A stretch of DNA of 64,000 nucleotides from positions 124,001 through 188,000 of the forward strand of contig NZ_JACJSE010000007.1 of NCBI RefSeq assembly GCF_014698045.1, written 5' to 3'. Origin of the DNA: Aulosira sp. FACHB-615. Lineage in GTDB: Bacteria > Cyanobacteriota > Cyanobacteriia > Cyanobacteriales > Nostocaceae. A program made the position numbers and the translations under genes. Position 1 is the stretch's first letter. Every line of letters begins with the position of its first letter. Below are positions 9,637 to 18,041 of this stretch, in pieces. The notes under the pieces were generated by a model that saw nothing but the letters and a program-made list of their open reading frames with translations, ran no database searches and was not told the origin of the DNA.

Positions 9637-9692
9637 GTGTACGTTTCGCTCAGTGTACGTTTCGCTCAGTGTACGTTTCGCTCAGTGTACGT
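9637..9692. repeat. 16-bp tandem repeat, 3.5 copies
   Basis: GTGTACGTTTCGCTCA is repeated three times without change at 9637, 9653 and 9669, followed by half a copy. Together with the preceding GTACACTGAGCGAA it also forms inverted pairs. Related sequence lies at 11199-11248, which suggests a dispersed intergenic repeat family. Confidence 0.85.
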
Positions 9693-9757
9693 CTTATCAA
9701 TATTGCCAGGATGTTTACCAATCAACACAAAGAAAACCAATAAATTGGATCTTAGTA

Positions 9758-10010
9758 AGCAATTTGGCAGATTGTTGACTTATTTTGCCAAACTGTTTAC
9801 TGATTTTGGTATATTCCGCAAGTAAAATGCCATACTGCTAACTTATTTTGTTAAATTACTGACTGTTTTTGGTGTATTCCGCAAGTAAAATGCCATACTG
9901 CTAACTCATTTTGCCGAATTGTTTACTAATTTTGGTATATTCCGCAAATAAAATGCCATATTGCTTTTTAATTTCAGTACATTCCGCAAGCAAAATGCCA
10001 TATTTTATAT
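9758..10010. repeat. 63-bp imperfect tandem repeat
   Basis: TATTCCGCA-type blocks followed by AAATGCCATA begin at 9812, 9875 and 9938, exactly 63 bp apart, with a shortened fourth copy near 9980 and a partial copy before the first. The period is a multiple of three, but the frames contain stop codons, so this is not an evident coding repeat. No gene is seen between 9612 and 10401. Confidence 0.75.
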
Positions 10011-10191
10011 AGCAATCCTAAATTAGTCGTGAAAAACATAGATATGGAAACGAACCGCCAAAAACGAGGCAGCGCGTTGGACGGGTTTCCCGGCTTGAAG
10101 CGACTGCCGTGCCAAGGACGCAAAGGGAAGAAAGAAGAAAAAGATATAGAAATTTTACAAATGATTTAGGGCTGCTATATAGCAGTAGTTG

Positions 10192-10265
10192 GAACCCCAC
10201 CCCGCATTTGCTGACGCAAACGCTCCCCTCCCCGCTTGCGGGGAGGGGTTGGGGGTGGGGTTGAA
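10192..10265. repeat. GC-rich nested palindrome
   Basis: CCCCACCCC at the left pairs with GGGGTGGGG at the right, and the inner CTCCCCGC pairs with GCGGGGAG around a TT loop. This is one of the dispersed intergenic palindromes of cyanobacteria; it could end transcription from either side. The preceding 10060-10130 is another dispersed GC-rich repeat type with a relative near 50240-50320. Confidence 0.7.
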
Positions 10266-10401
10266 ATGTACCTCATCTAACCGAGAACCGCTATATTCTG
10301 CACCAAGCAACTGTGAAGAGTATGGCGAAACAAAAACCTTACACCCTTTCACCCTCACACCCTTTCACCCTTTTTTAAAAGACAACCTCGGTACTGAAAT
10401 C

Positions 10402-11085
10402 TTAAATACTAGAAAGGTTGTAAATTTCTGCTTGCAAGTTAGCTCTGGCAGATGCTTCAGCCACCTCAAACATTAGAGGTGTAAAATATATACGCTGTCT
10501 TTGCAGAAATTTTTCCAGGACTTGTTTGCGCCCTTGAATATATTCTGATTCTGTTACCCAAGCATATTCTTGACGAATAGCATCAGCATATTTTTGATAA
10601 TCAACAGAGCCAGCAGCTAAAATTGCCAAATCAGCATCTAATAAAATTTGGCTATCAATATCGTCATTAGCTGCTTTATGGTGTTTGGTGTTGAGAATGA
10701 GACGCTGAACAGTTGTAATTTGATTTTGGGGAATTGCCAGATAAGTTAATACCTGTCCAGCATATTCAGCACTTTTGGCTTCGTTATCTGGTGCTTGAGA
10801 AGCATACACTACATCATGAAACCAAGCTGCAAGCTGCACAACAGGCAAATGTTGAGCATAAGCTTGCAAAGCTTGAATGTTATGCAACACATTATCAATA
10901 TGTTGCAGTGTATGGTAGTAACGCCCAGGGGTATGATATGCGTCAACTAATTGAGTAAAAGTTGTGGCTATTTTATCGTGGTCAACGCCAAAAAATTGCA
11001 GTGTGTGTTGCCAGTGATGAAATAATTTATGTGTTTCCGCCACTCCCCACTCCTTATTTCCTATAGGAATTACGCAGAACAACAA
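10402..11085 (-). CDS. HD-domain phosphohydrolase-like protein
   Basis: This protein of up to 227 residues resembles the predicted metal-dependent HD-superfamily phosphohydrolases. Candidate metal-binding residues are in YYHTLQHIDNVL (about residues 57-68), AAWFHDVVY with the HD pair (about 86-94), NTKHHKA (about 132-138) and LDADLAIL (about 148-155). The first 14 residues are encoded by repeat-like spacer DNA, so a GTG at 11043 giving 213 residues is an equally good start. Related proteins are annotated as predicted nucleotidases or phosphatases, but no substrate is established. Single gene. Confidence 0.75.
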   Translation of the reverse strand: MLFCVIPIGNKEWGVAETHKLFHHWQHTLQFFGVDHDKIATTFTQLVDAYHTPGRYYHTLQHIDNVLHNIQALQAYAQHLPVVQLAAWFHDVVYASQAPDNEAKSAEYAGQVLTYLAIPQNQITTVQRLILNTKHHKAANDDIDSQILLDADLAILAAGSVDYQKYADAIRQEYAWVTESEYIQGRKQVLEKFLQRQRIYFTPLMFEVAEASARANLQAEIYNLSSI

Positions 11086-11264
11086 TAAATCAAGAGTATA
11101 AGAGTGCAGGGGTGCATCTATCTAAAATCATACCCATACACCCATTTTTAAGGTATGTCTATTTCTCAAAGTATTGAAATTACATTTCTCCTCCAGACGT
11201 ACACTGAGCGTTCGCGCAGCGTCTCCGATAGGAGAAGTCGAAGTGTACAGCACTCAGCACTTGG

Positions 11265-12068
11265 CTACAACTGAGAAAACAGTGCTTCCCAATTAATTAC
11301 AGCAGGTCTGGTTCCTTGATTGATGATGTCAAAAGCTTTATTAGTGGTAGATGGTACAGAAATTGATTCTACACAAGCGGCGGCAACATCGATACGGCTG
11401 GCATCTCCTGATAAGGTGTCGCCTTGACCTAAAACTACACCCAACTTACCATTAGTGGTGGCTTTGAGGAGAGTATTCAAGTCGTAGGAAGTGAAAGGCC
11501 CGTCAATTAAACGACCGGGGCGAATGATAGTGTATGGTAAACCAGAATTAGCGATCGCAGTTTCACCTTTTTGTTTAGCATCCAATACACCAAAAGCATT
11601 CAGCACACTAAAGGGAAATTTATCTTTGCGGTAAACACCACAAGAAGACACAAACACAAATCGTTGCAAATTGCGAGGTGCAGCCGCTACCAAATTACTC
11701 ACCCCCTCAGCATCCACTTTCGCCGGCGTATTTTTTGCCTTAGCTTCCCGATATTCAGCATCCAGAAAAATTTGTCCCCATTCTAAAAAATTTGGTTGAG
11801 GGTCAAAGTCCCATCTCGTTGAAGGAAAAGCAGTTGTGCCAGTACAACAGATAATGTGAGTAATATTCGGCATCGCTGCTGGCAATGTGTCAGCCTCCCG
11901 GATATCTCCAACAGCAATTTCTACTTTGTTATCAAACATCTTTTGGGCTTTTGCCGCATTGCGAGTCAGGACGCGCACCTTGACATTCTTCTTTAGCAGC
12001 TTTCCTACAACTAGCTGCCCAACGCCACCAGTAGCACCAACAACCAGCACCAAATCTTCAGCACTCAT
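11265..12068 (-). CDS. NAD(P)-binding atypical SDR/NmrA-like protein
   Basis: This 267-residue protein has the Rossmann glycine motif VVGATGGVGQLVVGKLL (about residues 9-25), followed by a basic residue cluster VRVLTRNAAKA that suggests NADP(H). FVFVSSCGVYRKDKFPF and YTIIRPGRLIDGP follow in positions typical of atypical short-chain dehydrogenases. Cyanobacterial and plant relatives act as assembly factors or reductases in the photosynthetic membrane; I cannot tell which applies. It is monocistronic. Confidence 0.8.
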   Translation of the reverse strand: MSAEDLVLVVGATGGVGQLVVGKLLKKNVKVRVLTRNAAKAQKMFDNKVEIAVGDIREADTLPAAMPNITHIICCTGTTAFPSTRWDFDPQPNFLEWGQIFLDAEYREAKAKNTPAKVDAEGVSNLVAAAPRNLQRFVFVSSCGVYRKDKFPFSVLNAFGVLDAKQKGETAIANSGLPYTIIRPGRLIDGPFTSYDLNTLLKATTNGKLGVVLGQGDTLSGDASRIDVAAACVESISVPSTTNKAFDIINQGTRPAVINWEALFSQL

Positions 12069-12265
12069 AACTTTTTCTAGGATGGTCTATTCCTAATCTA
12101 CTCAAAATCTAGACCAGTCTGTTTGTTTCCCAGGGGAGATATTCTTTTTAGATTGACACAGTGATAAGCAAAATCAAGAGTTTGAGGGAGGGTGAAGGGT
12201 TATAGGGGTGTAAGGAAGCAAAAACTCTTACACCCTCACACCCCTACACCCAGTGTCTGACACTC

Positions 12266-12294
12266 AAAAGCCCAGCCATAATGGCCGGGCTTTT
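12266..12294. terminator. strong bidirectional hairpin with A/T flanks
   Basis: AAAAGCCCAGCCAT pairs with ATGGCCGGGCTTTT with a single mismatch and essentially no loop beyond AT, giving an A-tract on one side and a T-tract on the other. It is a textbook bidirectional terminator shape. It sits in the 570-bp gap 12069-12639, where the rest is dispersed repeat-like sequence (CACCC-rich) with no gene I can support. Confidence 0.65.
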
Positions 12295-12639
12295 GAGAAA
12301 GGCAGTGGGGCTATATTCCCCAAATTTACATATAGAGTTTCTGTATAAATCGCTGTACTGATAGGTAATACCACTACACCAAGATGAATTCCGGAAACCG
12401 AGGAAAAATTTTTTGGGAATTTGTCTAACTATTTTGAACTTACGCACACAGTTTCTCTGTAGAAACTGGGTGAAAGGGTGTAAGGGTATAGGGTGTAAGG
12501 ATTTTGGATAAATCCTTATTTTTTAATTACGACTTGCGAATTGCGAATTGGTATAAGTCCTATATTTTGGACAATATTCATGCACAACTAACAACCCCAG
12601 CCTTTAGGATTTAAATGGAGAGTCTGGTTTTAGCAACGG

Positions 12640-12744
12640 ATGAACAATACATTGGGTAGCTGGGAAGAATGGGTAACTGTCTTGGGTTATGTGGCGTTTA
12701 CGGTGTTTATCATTGGTTGTGTGTTTGCCACCCAGAAAAAATAA
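12640..12744 (+). CDS. 34-residue single-helix membrane peptide, candidate
   Basis: An ATG at 12640 opens a 34-residue frame. Its N-terminal part is polar (MNNTLGSWEEW), and residues about 12-29 form one hydrophobic helix (VTVLGYVAFTVFIIGCVF), ending ATQKK. That is the form of the small single-helix subunits of photosynthetic and NDH-1 complexes, but I do not recognise it as any named one. There is no strong ribosome-binding sequence immediately upstream. It runs convergent to the next gene, with stops about 12 bp apart. Confidence 0.4.
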   Translation: MNNTLGSWEEWVTVLGYVAFTVFIIGCVFATQKK

Positions 12745-12756
12745 CTCCGAGAAAAG

Positions 12757-13059
12757 TCAAGGTTTTTTGAAAAACTTACAGATGAACTGTCCAGGGTCTT
12801 GATTTTCCAATGGTACAACAGTCCCATCTGACTCAATTTTGACTTTTTGACGGCAGTTGTATACTTCCAGGGGTCTTTTTTTGCCATCTACACTCAGAAC
12901 TGCCCGATACTCCCAATAATTTTTGGCGCTGCGGTTAATGCTGAGAATGCAAATCTGATGACCATTGTAATTACGGCAGACAGCAGCATACGCGGGGAAA
13001 ATGTAGAAATTTGAGAGTATCACTAGCAATATCAGAGCAAAATATTTCATCTTGGGCAA
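12757..13059 (-). CDS. small secreted protein, unknown
   Basis: This 100-residue protein (97 from the ATG three codons in) has a clear Sec signal peptide: MKYFALILLVILSNFYIFP followed by AYA before AVC. The mature part has four cysteines (AVCRN, HQICIL, YNCRQK, QFICKF), which could make two disulfides. No family is recognised. Confidence 0.6.
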   Translation of the reverse strand: MPKMKYFALILLVILSNFYIFPAYAAVCRNYNGHQICILSINRSAKNYWEYRAVLSVDGKKRPLEVYNCRQKVKIESDGTVVPLENQDPGQFICKFFKKP

Positions 13060-13771
13060 TTTCTCTTAAATCTACTCTCAATACGGTTCGGATAAGAAAC
13101 TTACTTGTGTAGGCAAGCAAGGGTGCAGGGGTGAAAGGGGGAACGAAGGTACGCTCTCCCCTGCACCTGAAGCTCCTCCGCCCCCCTGCTCACCTCAACA
13201 GATACATTTGTTAACCAAACCGTATTGAATCTACTCTCACCGATTGAGATGCTGTAAGTCATGTCTATAACAAGCGTTAGCACAACAACTGTTAGTAGGC
13301 ATTTTAGCGGCGATCGCACCTTCGTCAGCACACAATCATTAATTATTTGCTAATTTTTGCCGTTCATGTGGCATAACCTAAGATAATCCCCATGATTTGA
13401 GTTATGACGTGAACTTAAACATCTGCAAAACCAGCCTGGATCACATGCTATTCTTAACTTGTTTTGCTACAACCAGATGCGGAGGTTTAATTCACAAACA
13501 TTCTCAAATCAAATGGATAAGCCTGACTACACTATATTATTGATGTGAAATGGAGGGGTATATTTTTATCTCGTTAAAAAATAAATAAATAATTATAATT
13601 CTGTTTATGTTAATAAATAAAGTAAATAACAATTAGTGTTTGTTAAAATAAAAATGGCATAAGTAGAATTTTATTATAAATAGTATATTTAGAAAAATAT
13701 AGATTGCTTGCAAGTAAACTTTTCAGCTTTCAAGCATTAAGTTAGTATCAAATAAAAACAAGGAACAGCGC
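13060..13771. other. intergenic region upstream of the amidase gene
   Basis: The left third holds repeat-like sequence (a CCCCTGCACC-rich stretch near 13120-13190 and two ACCG/ATTGAATCTACTCTCA-type segments near 13065 and 13220). The right two thirds are very AT-rich and probably hold the amidase promoter. A 76-codon minus-strand frame at 13101-13331 reads through the repeat and is not convincing. Confidence 0.4.
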
Positions 13772-14716
13772 ATGAAATTTGGAATTGATATCGGCCATAA
13801 CTCTCCACCAGATACAGGTGCTAGAGGCATCAGAATAGAAGATAATTTAACACTGGAAGTAGGCAATAAAGTTATAGAAAAACTCAAAGCATTAGGTCAT
13901 GAAGTGATACCATGCAGACCAGACCGTCCGACATCTTCGGTGAAAGACTCACTTTCACAAAGAGTCAATAAAGCTAATGCTAATCGAGTTGAACTTTTTG
14001 TATCCATACATTTTAATGCCTTTAACGGTCAAGCCAACGGTACAGAAGTTTTTGCAGGTAGTGAAACAAGTAGAAGAATAGCAAAATCTGTATTAGATGA
14101 AATTATCAAACTAGGTTTTTTTAATCGTGGTGTTAAAAGTGGTTCTCACTTATTTGTCATCCGCAATACAAATATGCCGGCGATTTTAGTTGAATGTTGC
14201 TTTATTGATTCGCAAAAAGATATTAATCTGTTTAATTCAGAAACAATGGCTAACGCTATTGTCAAAGGTTTAACAGGTCAAGTTCCAACTACTCCAGTTC
14301 CGCCAGTACCAGATGAAGAACAGAATGTTGATACAACAACCCTAAGATTGCAAAAAGCCTTAAACCGATTAAAAATTACCGATAAAAATGGTAAGCCCTT
14401 GGTAGAAGATAATGTACTGGGCGAAATCACGAGTTCTGCTGTAGAAAACTTTCAAAAAATTGTCGGAATAGCCGCATCAGGTGTTGCTAACACATCTACA
14501 TGGAATGCAATTAATTTGATTTTGGCTAAACGCATTATCCGCCCCAACCATGCTGGTGGAACAGTTGTGAGATACTTACAATATCGTGTAGGTGTAGAAG
14601 CTGATGGGATTTACGGGCCACAAACAGAAGCAGCAATTAAAAAATATCAGCAGCAAAATGGTTTAACTGCTGATGGAATTGTTGGGCCAAATACTTGGCA
14701 AAAATTAATTGGCTAA
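13772..14716 (+). CDS. N-acetylmuramoyl-L-alanine amidase with peptidoglycan-binding domains
   Basis: This 314-residue protein has an Amidase_3 zinc hydrolase domain (about residues 1-170). His in DIGHNSPPDTGARG, Glu in NLTLEVG and His in SIHFNAFNG are the expected zinc ligands, and Glu in ILVECCFIDS is the catalytic residue. A Pro-rich linker (TTPVPPVPDEE) follows, then two peptidoglycan-binding type 1 repeats, the last being GVEADGIYGPQTEAAIKKYQ...GLTADGIVGPNTW. No signal peptide is visible, so export is unexplained. Possible roles are septal peptidoglycan cleavage or phage-like lysis. The AAGGAACAG just upstream of the ATG is a plausible ribosome-binding site. Confidence 0.88.
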   Translation: MKFGIDIGHNSPPDTGARGIRIEDNLTLEVGNKVIEKLKALGHEVIPCRPDRPTSSVKDSLSQRVNKANANRVELFVSIHFNAFNGQANGTEVFAGSETSRRIAKSVLDEIIKLGFFNRGVKSGSHLFVIRNTNMPAILVECCFIDSQKDINLFNSETMANAIVKGLTGQVPTTPVPPVPDEEQNVDTTTLRLQKALNRLKITDKNGKPLVEDNVLGEITSSAVENFQKIVGIAASGVANTSTWNAINLILAKRIIRPNHAGGTVVRYLQYRVGVEADGIYGPQTEAAIKKYQQQNGLTADGIVGPNTWQKLIG

Positions 14717-14888
14717 TTATTAGCAATTAAGTCAGGCAAAATAAAATCGGGCTTACGTATAAAGATTTTCTGTGAAGACTGGGTGAAAGGGTATGGGGTG
14801 TGAGGGTTTTAGATACACACACCCTCTCCCCAATCATTGATTTTTAGTTTTTATGCGTCAGTCCTATAAAATATTTTGCCTGGAGAAA

Positions 14889-15473
14889 TTAGCCACGATT
14901 TTTCTCTAATAGCAGCATCATAATTAAACTTAACAAAATCTGTTGTTCTTCGCGATCGCTAATTTGATCAACAGCTTTAATAATAAATTTCCGCGACAAG
15001 AAAGTCGGAATTTTCTCCAACCGCATCACCACCGTACCATCCGCCCGACTCACCAAATAGACAGGGTTGAACACAAAACCAGTAAACATACCCACAACGG
15101 GAATTTCGGCAAATAAAGCATCCGCAACCTTCACCCAAGGATTTTTTTCTTGGATAGTTAAATAAGTATTTTCGCCATCAAAAATGTCATACCGCGCCCG
15201 CCAAATAGATTTTAAACCGCGACGTTTGACCGCACCGATATTTGTACCGTTAGTGTCGCTAAATTCATAACGAGCCGAGAAATCAATAATGCGATCGGCT
15301 TTGATGTAGTATTGAGGGTTAGTTTGTTCAGCATCAGCAAAAATTGTTATCGCTTCTTTGAGCTTAAAAAGTTTCTGTTTAACGTAGAAAACTAAATTAC
15401 CCTGAGCGTTAACAATAGAAATTTGTGGTGCTAATGCCCAAAATTTAAATGTAAGTTCCAAAGGATACTGCAT
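14889..15473 (-). CDS. LURP-one-related/tubby-like fold protein
   Basis: This 194-residue protein has the pattern of the LURP-one/scramblase-like beta-barrel family: PQISIVNAQGNLVFYVKQKLFKLKE-type sequence near the start, then IGAVKRRGLKSIWRARYDI and a hydrophobic helix-like segment near the C-terminus (IPVVGMFTGFVFNPVYLV). Function in bacteria is unknown. It runs convergent with the amidase gene, with a repeat-rich gap between them. Confidence 0.6.
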   Translation of the reverse strand: MQYPLELTFKFWALAPQISIVNAQGNLVFYVKQKLFKLKEAITIFADAEQTNPQYYIKADRIIDFSARYEFSDTNGTNIGAVKRRGLKSIWRARYDIFDGENTYLTIQEKNPWVKVADALFAEIPVVGMFTGFVFNPVYLVSRADGTVVMRLEKIPTFLSRKFIIKAVDQISDREEQQILLSLIMMLLLEKNRG

Positions 15474-15583
15474 AATTCAGTAGAAGCAACAAGGTTGATG
15501 GCTCTATTAATCCCAAAATCAGTAAATAACCAATGTTTTTGTAACTAATATATACAAACTGATATATTCCTTGACTGAAATTG

Positions 15584-15690
15584 ATATTTTATTTTTTTTG
15601 GAGGTTGTTTGAAAAGTAACTGGTTGTGATTATTAGCACATTTAAGCTTACATATAGCATCTGCCGCCGTAGAAGCGGCAGATGCACCTG
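15584..15690 (-). pseudogene. relic of a second ccmK-type gene (3' end and internal piece)
   Basis: Bases 15584-15655 match 16516-16583, the 3' end and downstream flank of the ccmK-type gene, at most positions, including the aligned TAA stop codon. The sequence then jumps to a piece resembling the middle of that gene (CATAGCATCTGCCGC at 16845-16859). Its inner loop is inverted, forming a perfect 11-bp hairpin GCATCTGCCGC/GCGGCAGATGC. This looks like an internally deleted duplicate of the neighbouring gene. The gap 15474-15826 holds nothing else I can support. Confidence 0.45.
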
Positions 15691-15826
15691 CGATTGTACT
15701 AGTTGCGTAAGTCCAGTATTGTTATAGTGTTTCTTATTCTAGTGAAGTACAAGCAAGAATAATTAACCGCAGATGAACGCAGATAAATTTGTACCTCAGC
15801 AGACTAGGAAAGGCTATAGCTCATTT

Positions 15827-16414
15827 CTAATTAGGAATTTTATTCAGTTTTCTCGTCATCAAAAAGCCTTTAAACCTCCGCCAGTTTGCTTTGACAACTT
15901 TCCATTGTTGTAGTATGTGCAGAAGAATCAAAGCTAAAAATGTATAGGCTATCCAAAAATGAACGCTTCGACCTAAGTCTACTAAACTAGAGTTTTGTGG
16001 GAAAAAATCTGGTAAAGTCAACAAAAAAAAATTGACATTGTTACTTTTATAAGAGTTGGAAAAAAAGAACCCACTAACTGGAACTGCAAACATCAAGAGA
16101 TAAAGCAGAGTATGGAGTATAAATTTACGTGTCCATTCAGGCGTAAATCTTGGCAAATTTTTAGTGTATTTTCGCCACCATACCTGCAACAACACTAAAA
16201 TCCGCCAAGTTAGCAAAGCTACTACCAAAGCTCCGATTGATTTATGAAAATCATATAGTTCTGATCTGAATAAAGTTCCACGGGATAAACGCGCCATACC
16301 TGAACCAGTTATAAATAAAACTAAATAACAGGCAGACATGATCCAATGTACAGACATGAGTTGCTTAAACGCAGAATTAATCCTACCTTTCTTAACTGCT
16401 GATGTTAAATTCAT
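15827..16414 (-). CDS. cytochrome b561-family membrane protein
   Basis: This 195-residue protein has four hydrophobic helices. Histidines are placed as in prokaryotic cytochrome b561/Ni-Fe-hydrogenase b subunits: His in LMSVHWIMSACY, His in LYDFHKSIGALVV, His in KFILHTLLYLLM and His in SVHFWIAYTFLALILLHIL. These bis-His pairs would hold two b hemes within the membrane. It probably passes electrons from quinol or a soluble donor; the partner is not evident. It lies between the ccmK relic and the ccmK-type gene. Confidence 0.85.
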   Translation of the reverse strand: MNLTSAVKKGRINSAFKQLMSVHWIMSACYLVLFITGSGMARLSRGTLFRSELYDFHKSIGALVVALLTWRILVLLQVWWRKYTKNLPRFTPEWTRKFILHTLLYLLMFAVPVSGFFFSNSYKSNNVNFFLLTLPDFFPQNSSLVDLGRSVHFWIAYTFLALILLHILQQWKVVKANWRRFKGFLMTRKLNKIPN

Positions 16415-16573
16415 ATCAATACATCTGAATTTTGTTATGGTTTTAATTCACGGTGCTATCGGGCGTTTTTTGGTTTTGTCGCTAAGTAAGTAATTATCTT
16501 ACTTAAATAATCTTAATATATTTTATTTTTTTGCGGTTGTGTGAAAAGTAGTTGGTTGTGATTGTTAGCACGT

Positions 16574-16912
16574 TTACGCTGACAAGGGTGGAGGAAACCG
16601 AATATCTGCATTGAAATTTTCTATATTTGCTGAAAGATGAATAGGTAAAACGTATTCGAGATTGTCGTGAGGACGAGGAATAATATGAAAAGAAAGCACC
16701 TCACCACCATTGACGCGAGATATTGCGGCTAGTCCTGAGACGACTGCAACGTTAACTTCCCCAACTTCTCCCCGAATCAGTACGGTTATTCTGCCTAAAT
16801 CAGTATTTTCGTAACCAACAAAAGTAATACAAGCAGCTTTACACATAGCATCTGCCGCTTCTACGGCGGCGGGAACTCCATAAACTTCAATCATCCCTAG
16901 CGCAAGTGTCAT
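16574..16912 (-). CDS. carboxysome shell protein, CcmK-type (BMC domain)
   Basis: The best start is the ATG at 16912, giving MTLALGMIEVYGVPAAVEAA and 112 residues; the frame extends 30 codons further upstream without family similarity. The protein is a single BMC domain with CITFVGYENTDLGRITVLIRG and HIIPRPHDNLEYVLPI, the CcmK signature. It forms hexamers that tile the carboxysome facet. It stands alone, away from any ccmKLMN operon, as satellite paralogues (CcmK3 to CcmK6 types) do. The pore-region sequence departs from the CcmK1/K2 type. Which paralogue it is cannot be fixed without a tree. Confidence 0.85.
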   Translation of the reverse strand: MTLALGMIEVYGVPAAVEAADAMCKAACITFVGYENTDLGRITVLIRGEVGEVNVAVVSGLAAISRVNGGEVLSFHIIPRPHDNLEYVLPIHLSANIENFNADIRFPPPLSA

Positions 16913-17141
16913 ACTGATTTTCTCTGACCGAATCTGTTCTGCTGTTGTTCCAAATTGTAAATCAATGAGAACATATAGCGTTTTTAAGTTTGTGCAGTAC
17001 ACCTTTCAAGGGGAGAGAGGCTAGAGGCTAGAAAAATTTACCTCATCCAGATGAAATATGCTGTAATGTTTGATGCTATGAGACATTGAGCAAATATATT
17101 AACCATTAACTAGGTTTACTACATAATCCAAAATTTAAAAT

Positions 17142-18041
17142 ATGCTAACTATTAGAAACCTAAATAAATCTTATTCTCAAAGAAAAGTTATTCAAAGTTT
17201 AAACCTGCACATAGCAGCAGGAGAAATTTATGGCTTACTTGGTGCGAATGGCGCTGGTAAGACAACCACGATTAATATTATTTGTAATTTACTCAAGGCT
17301 GATAGTGGTGATATTACAATTAATCATCAGCCAATTTCAGAGGCGACAAAAAAAATTATTGGTGTTGCACCACAAGAAAATTTACTGTATAAAACTTTGA
17401 CTTGTGAGGAAAATTTAAAGTTTTTTGCTGATATTTATGGATTAGATAAAAGAACTTGCCAGGAACAAATACAAACAACGCTGACGGCGGTAAGGTTATG
17501 GGATAGGGCAAAAAATCCTGTAGAAACTCTCAGTGGTGGGATGCAACGACGATTGAATATTGCTGTTGCTTTGGTTCATCAACCAAAGTTTTTAATTTTG
17601 GATGAGCCAACTACCGGATTAGATATTGAATCAAGATACGAGATTTGGGAGTTAATTCGACAGTTGAGTAATCAGGGAATTACCATTTTATTGACGACGC
17701 ATTTATTAGATGAAGCCGAGCGCCTTTGTCATAAAATTGGGATTCTCAAAGATGGGCAAATTTTGGCTGAGGGCAGTTTAACCGAGTTACGTAAATTAAT
17801 TCCAGCCGCCGAAGTTTTAGTATTACAAACTGCTGAAAAGGAACAAGCGATCGCCCGCGCCCAGGAATATAATTTTACACCTAAATATTACGGTAATGAG
17901 TTGGCTTTTTGGCTACCAGAAACACTGGAATTAAAAGAAATTCTTGACCGATTCGCCGGGATAAATATTGAAGCGATCGCGCGTCAGCCTGTACGTTTAG
18001 AACATATTTATTTGGAAGTTACCCAAAATCACTGTTCTTGA
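17142..18041 (+). CDS. ABC transporter ATP-binding protein
   Basis: This 299-residue protein has Walker A GANGAGKTT (about residues 34-42), the signature ETLSGGMQRRLN (about 130-141), Walker B FLILDEPTTGLD (about 150-161) and the H-loop TTHLLDEAERL (about 187-197). It is of the CcmA/DrrA type that drives multidrug or polysaccharide exporters. No permease gene adjoins it on this strand, so the partner is elsewhere. Its 3' end overlaps the 3' end of the convergent antiporter gene by 13 bp. Confidence 0.88.
   Translation: MLTIRNLNKSYSQRKVIQSLNLHIAAGEIYGLLGANGAGKTTTINIICNLLKADSGDITINHQPISEATKKIIGVAPQENLLYKTLTCEENLKFFADIYGLDKRTCQEQIQTTLTAVRLWDRAKNPVETLSGGMQRRLNIAVALVHQPKFLILDEPTTGLDIESRYEIWELIRQLSNQGITILLTTHLLDEAERLCHKIGILKDGQILAEGSLTELRKLIPAAEVLVLQTAEKEQAIARAQEYNFTPKYYGNELAFWLPETLELKEILDRFAGINIEAIARQPVRLEHIYLEVTQNHCS

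Noticed and set aside
9637..9825. 62-codon plus-strand frame
   Set aside because: It reads through the 16-bp tandem repeat and the start of the 63-bp array without any coding pattern.
13101..13331. 76-codon minus-strand frame with hydrophobic start
   Set aside because: Its second half is encoded by dispersed repeat DNA and there is no family similarity or clear ribosome-binding site.
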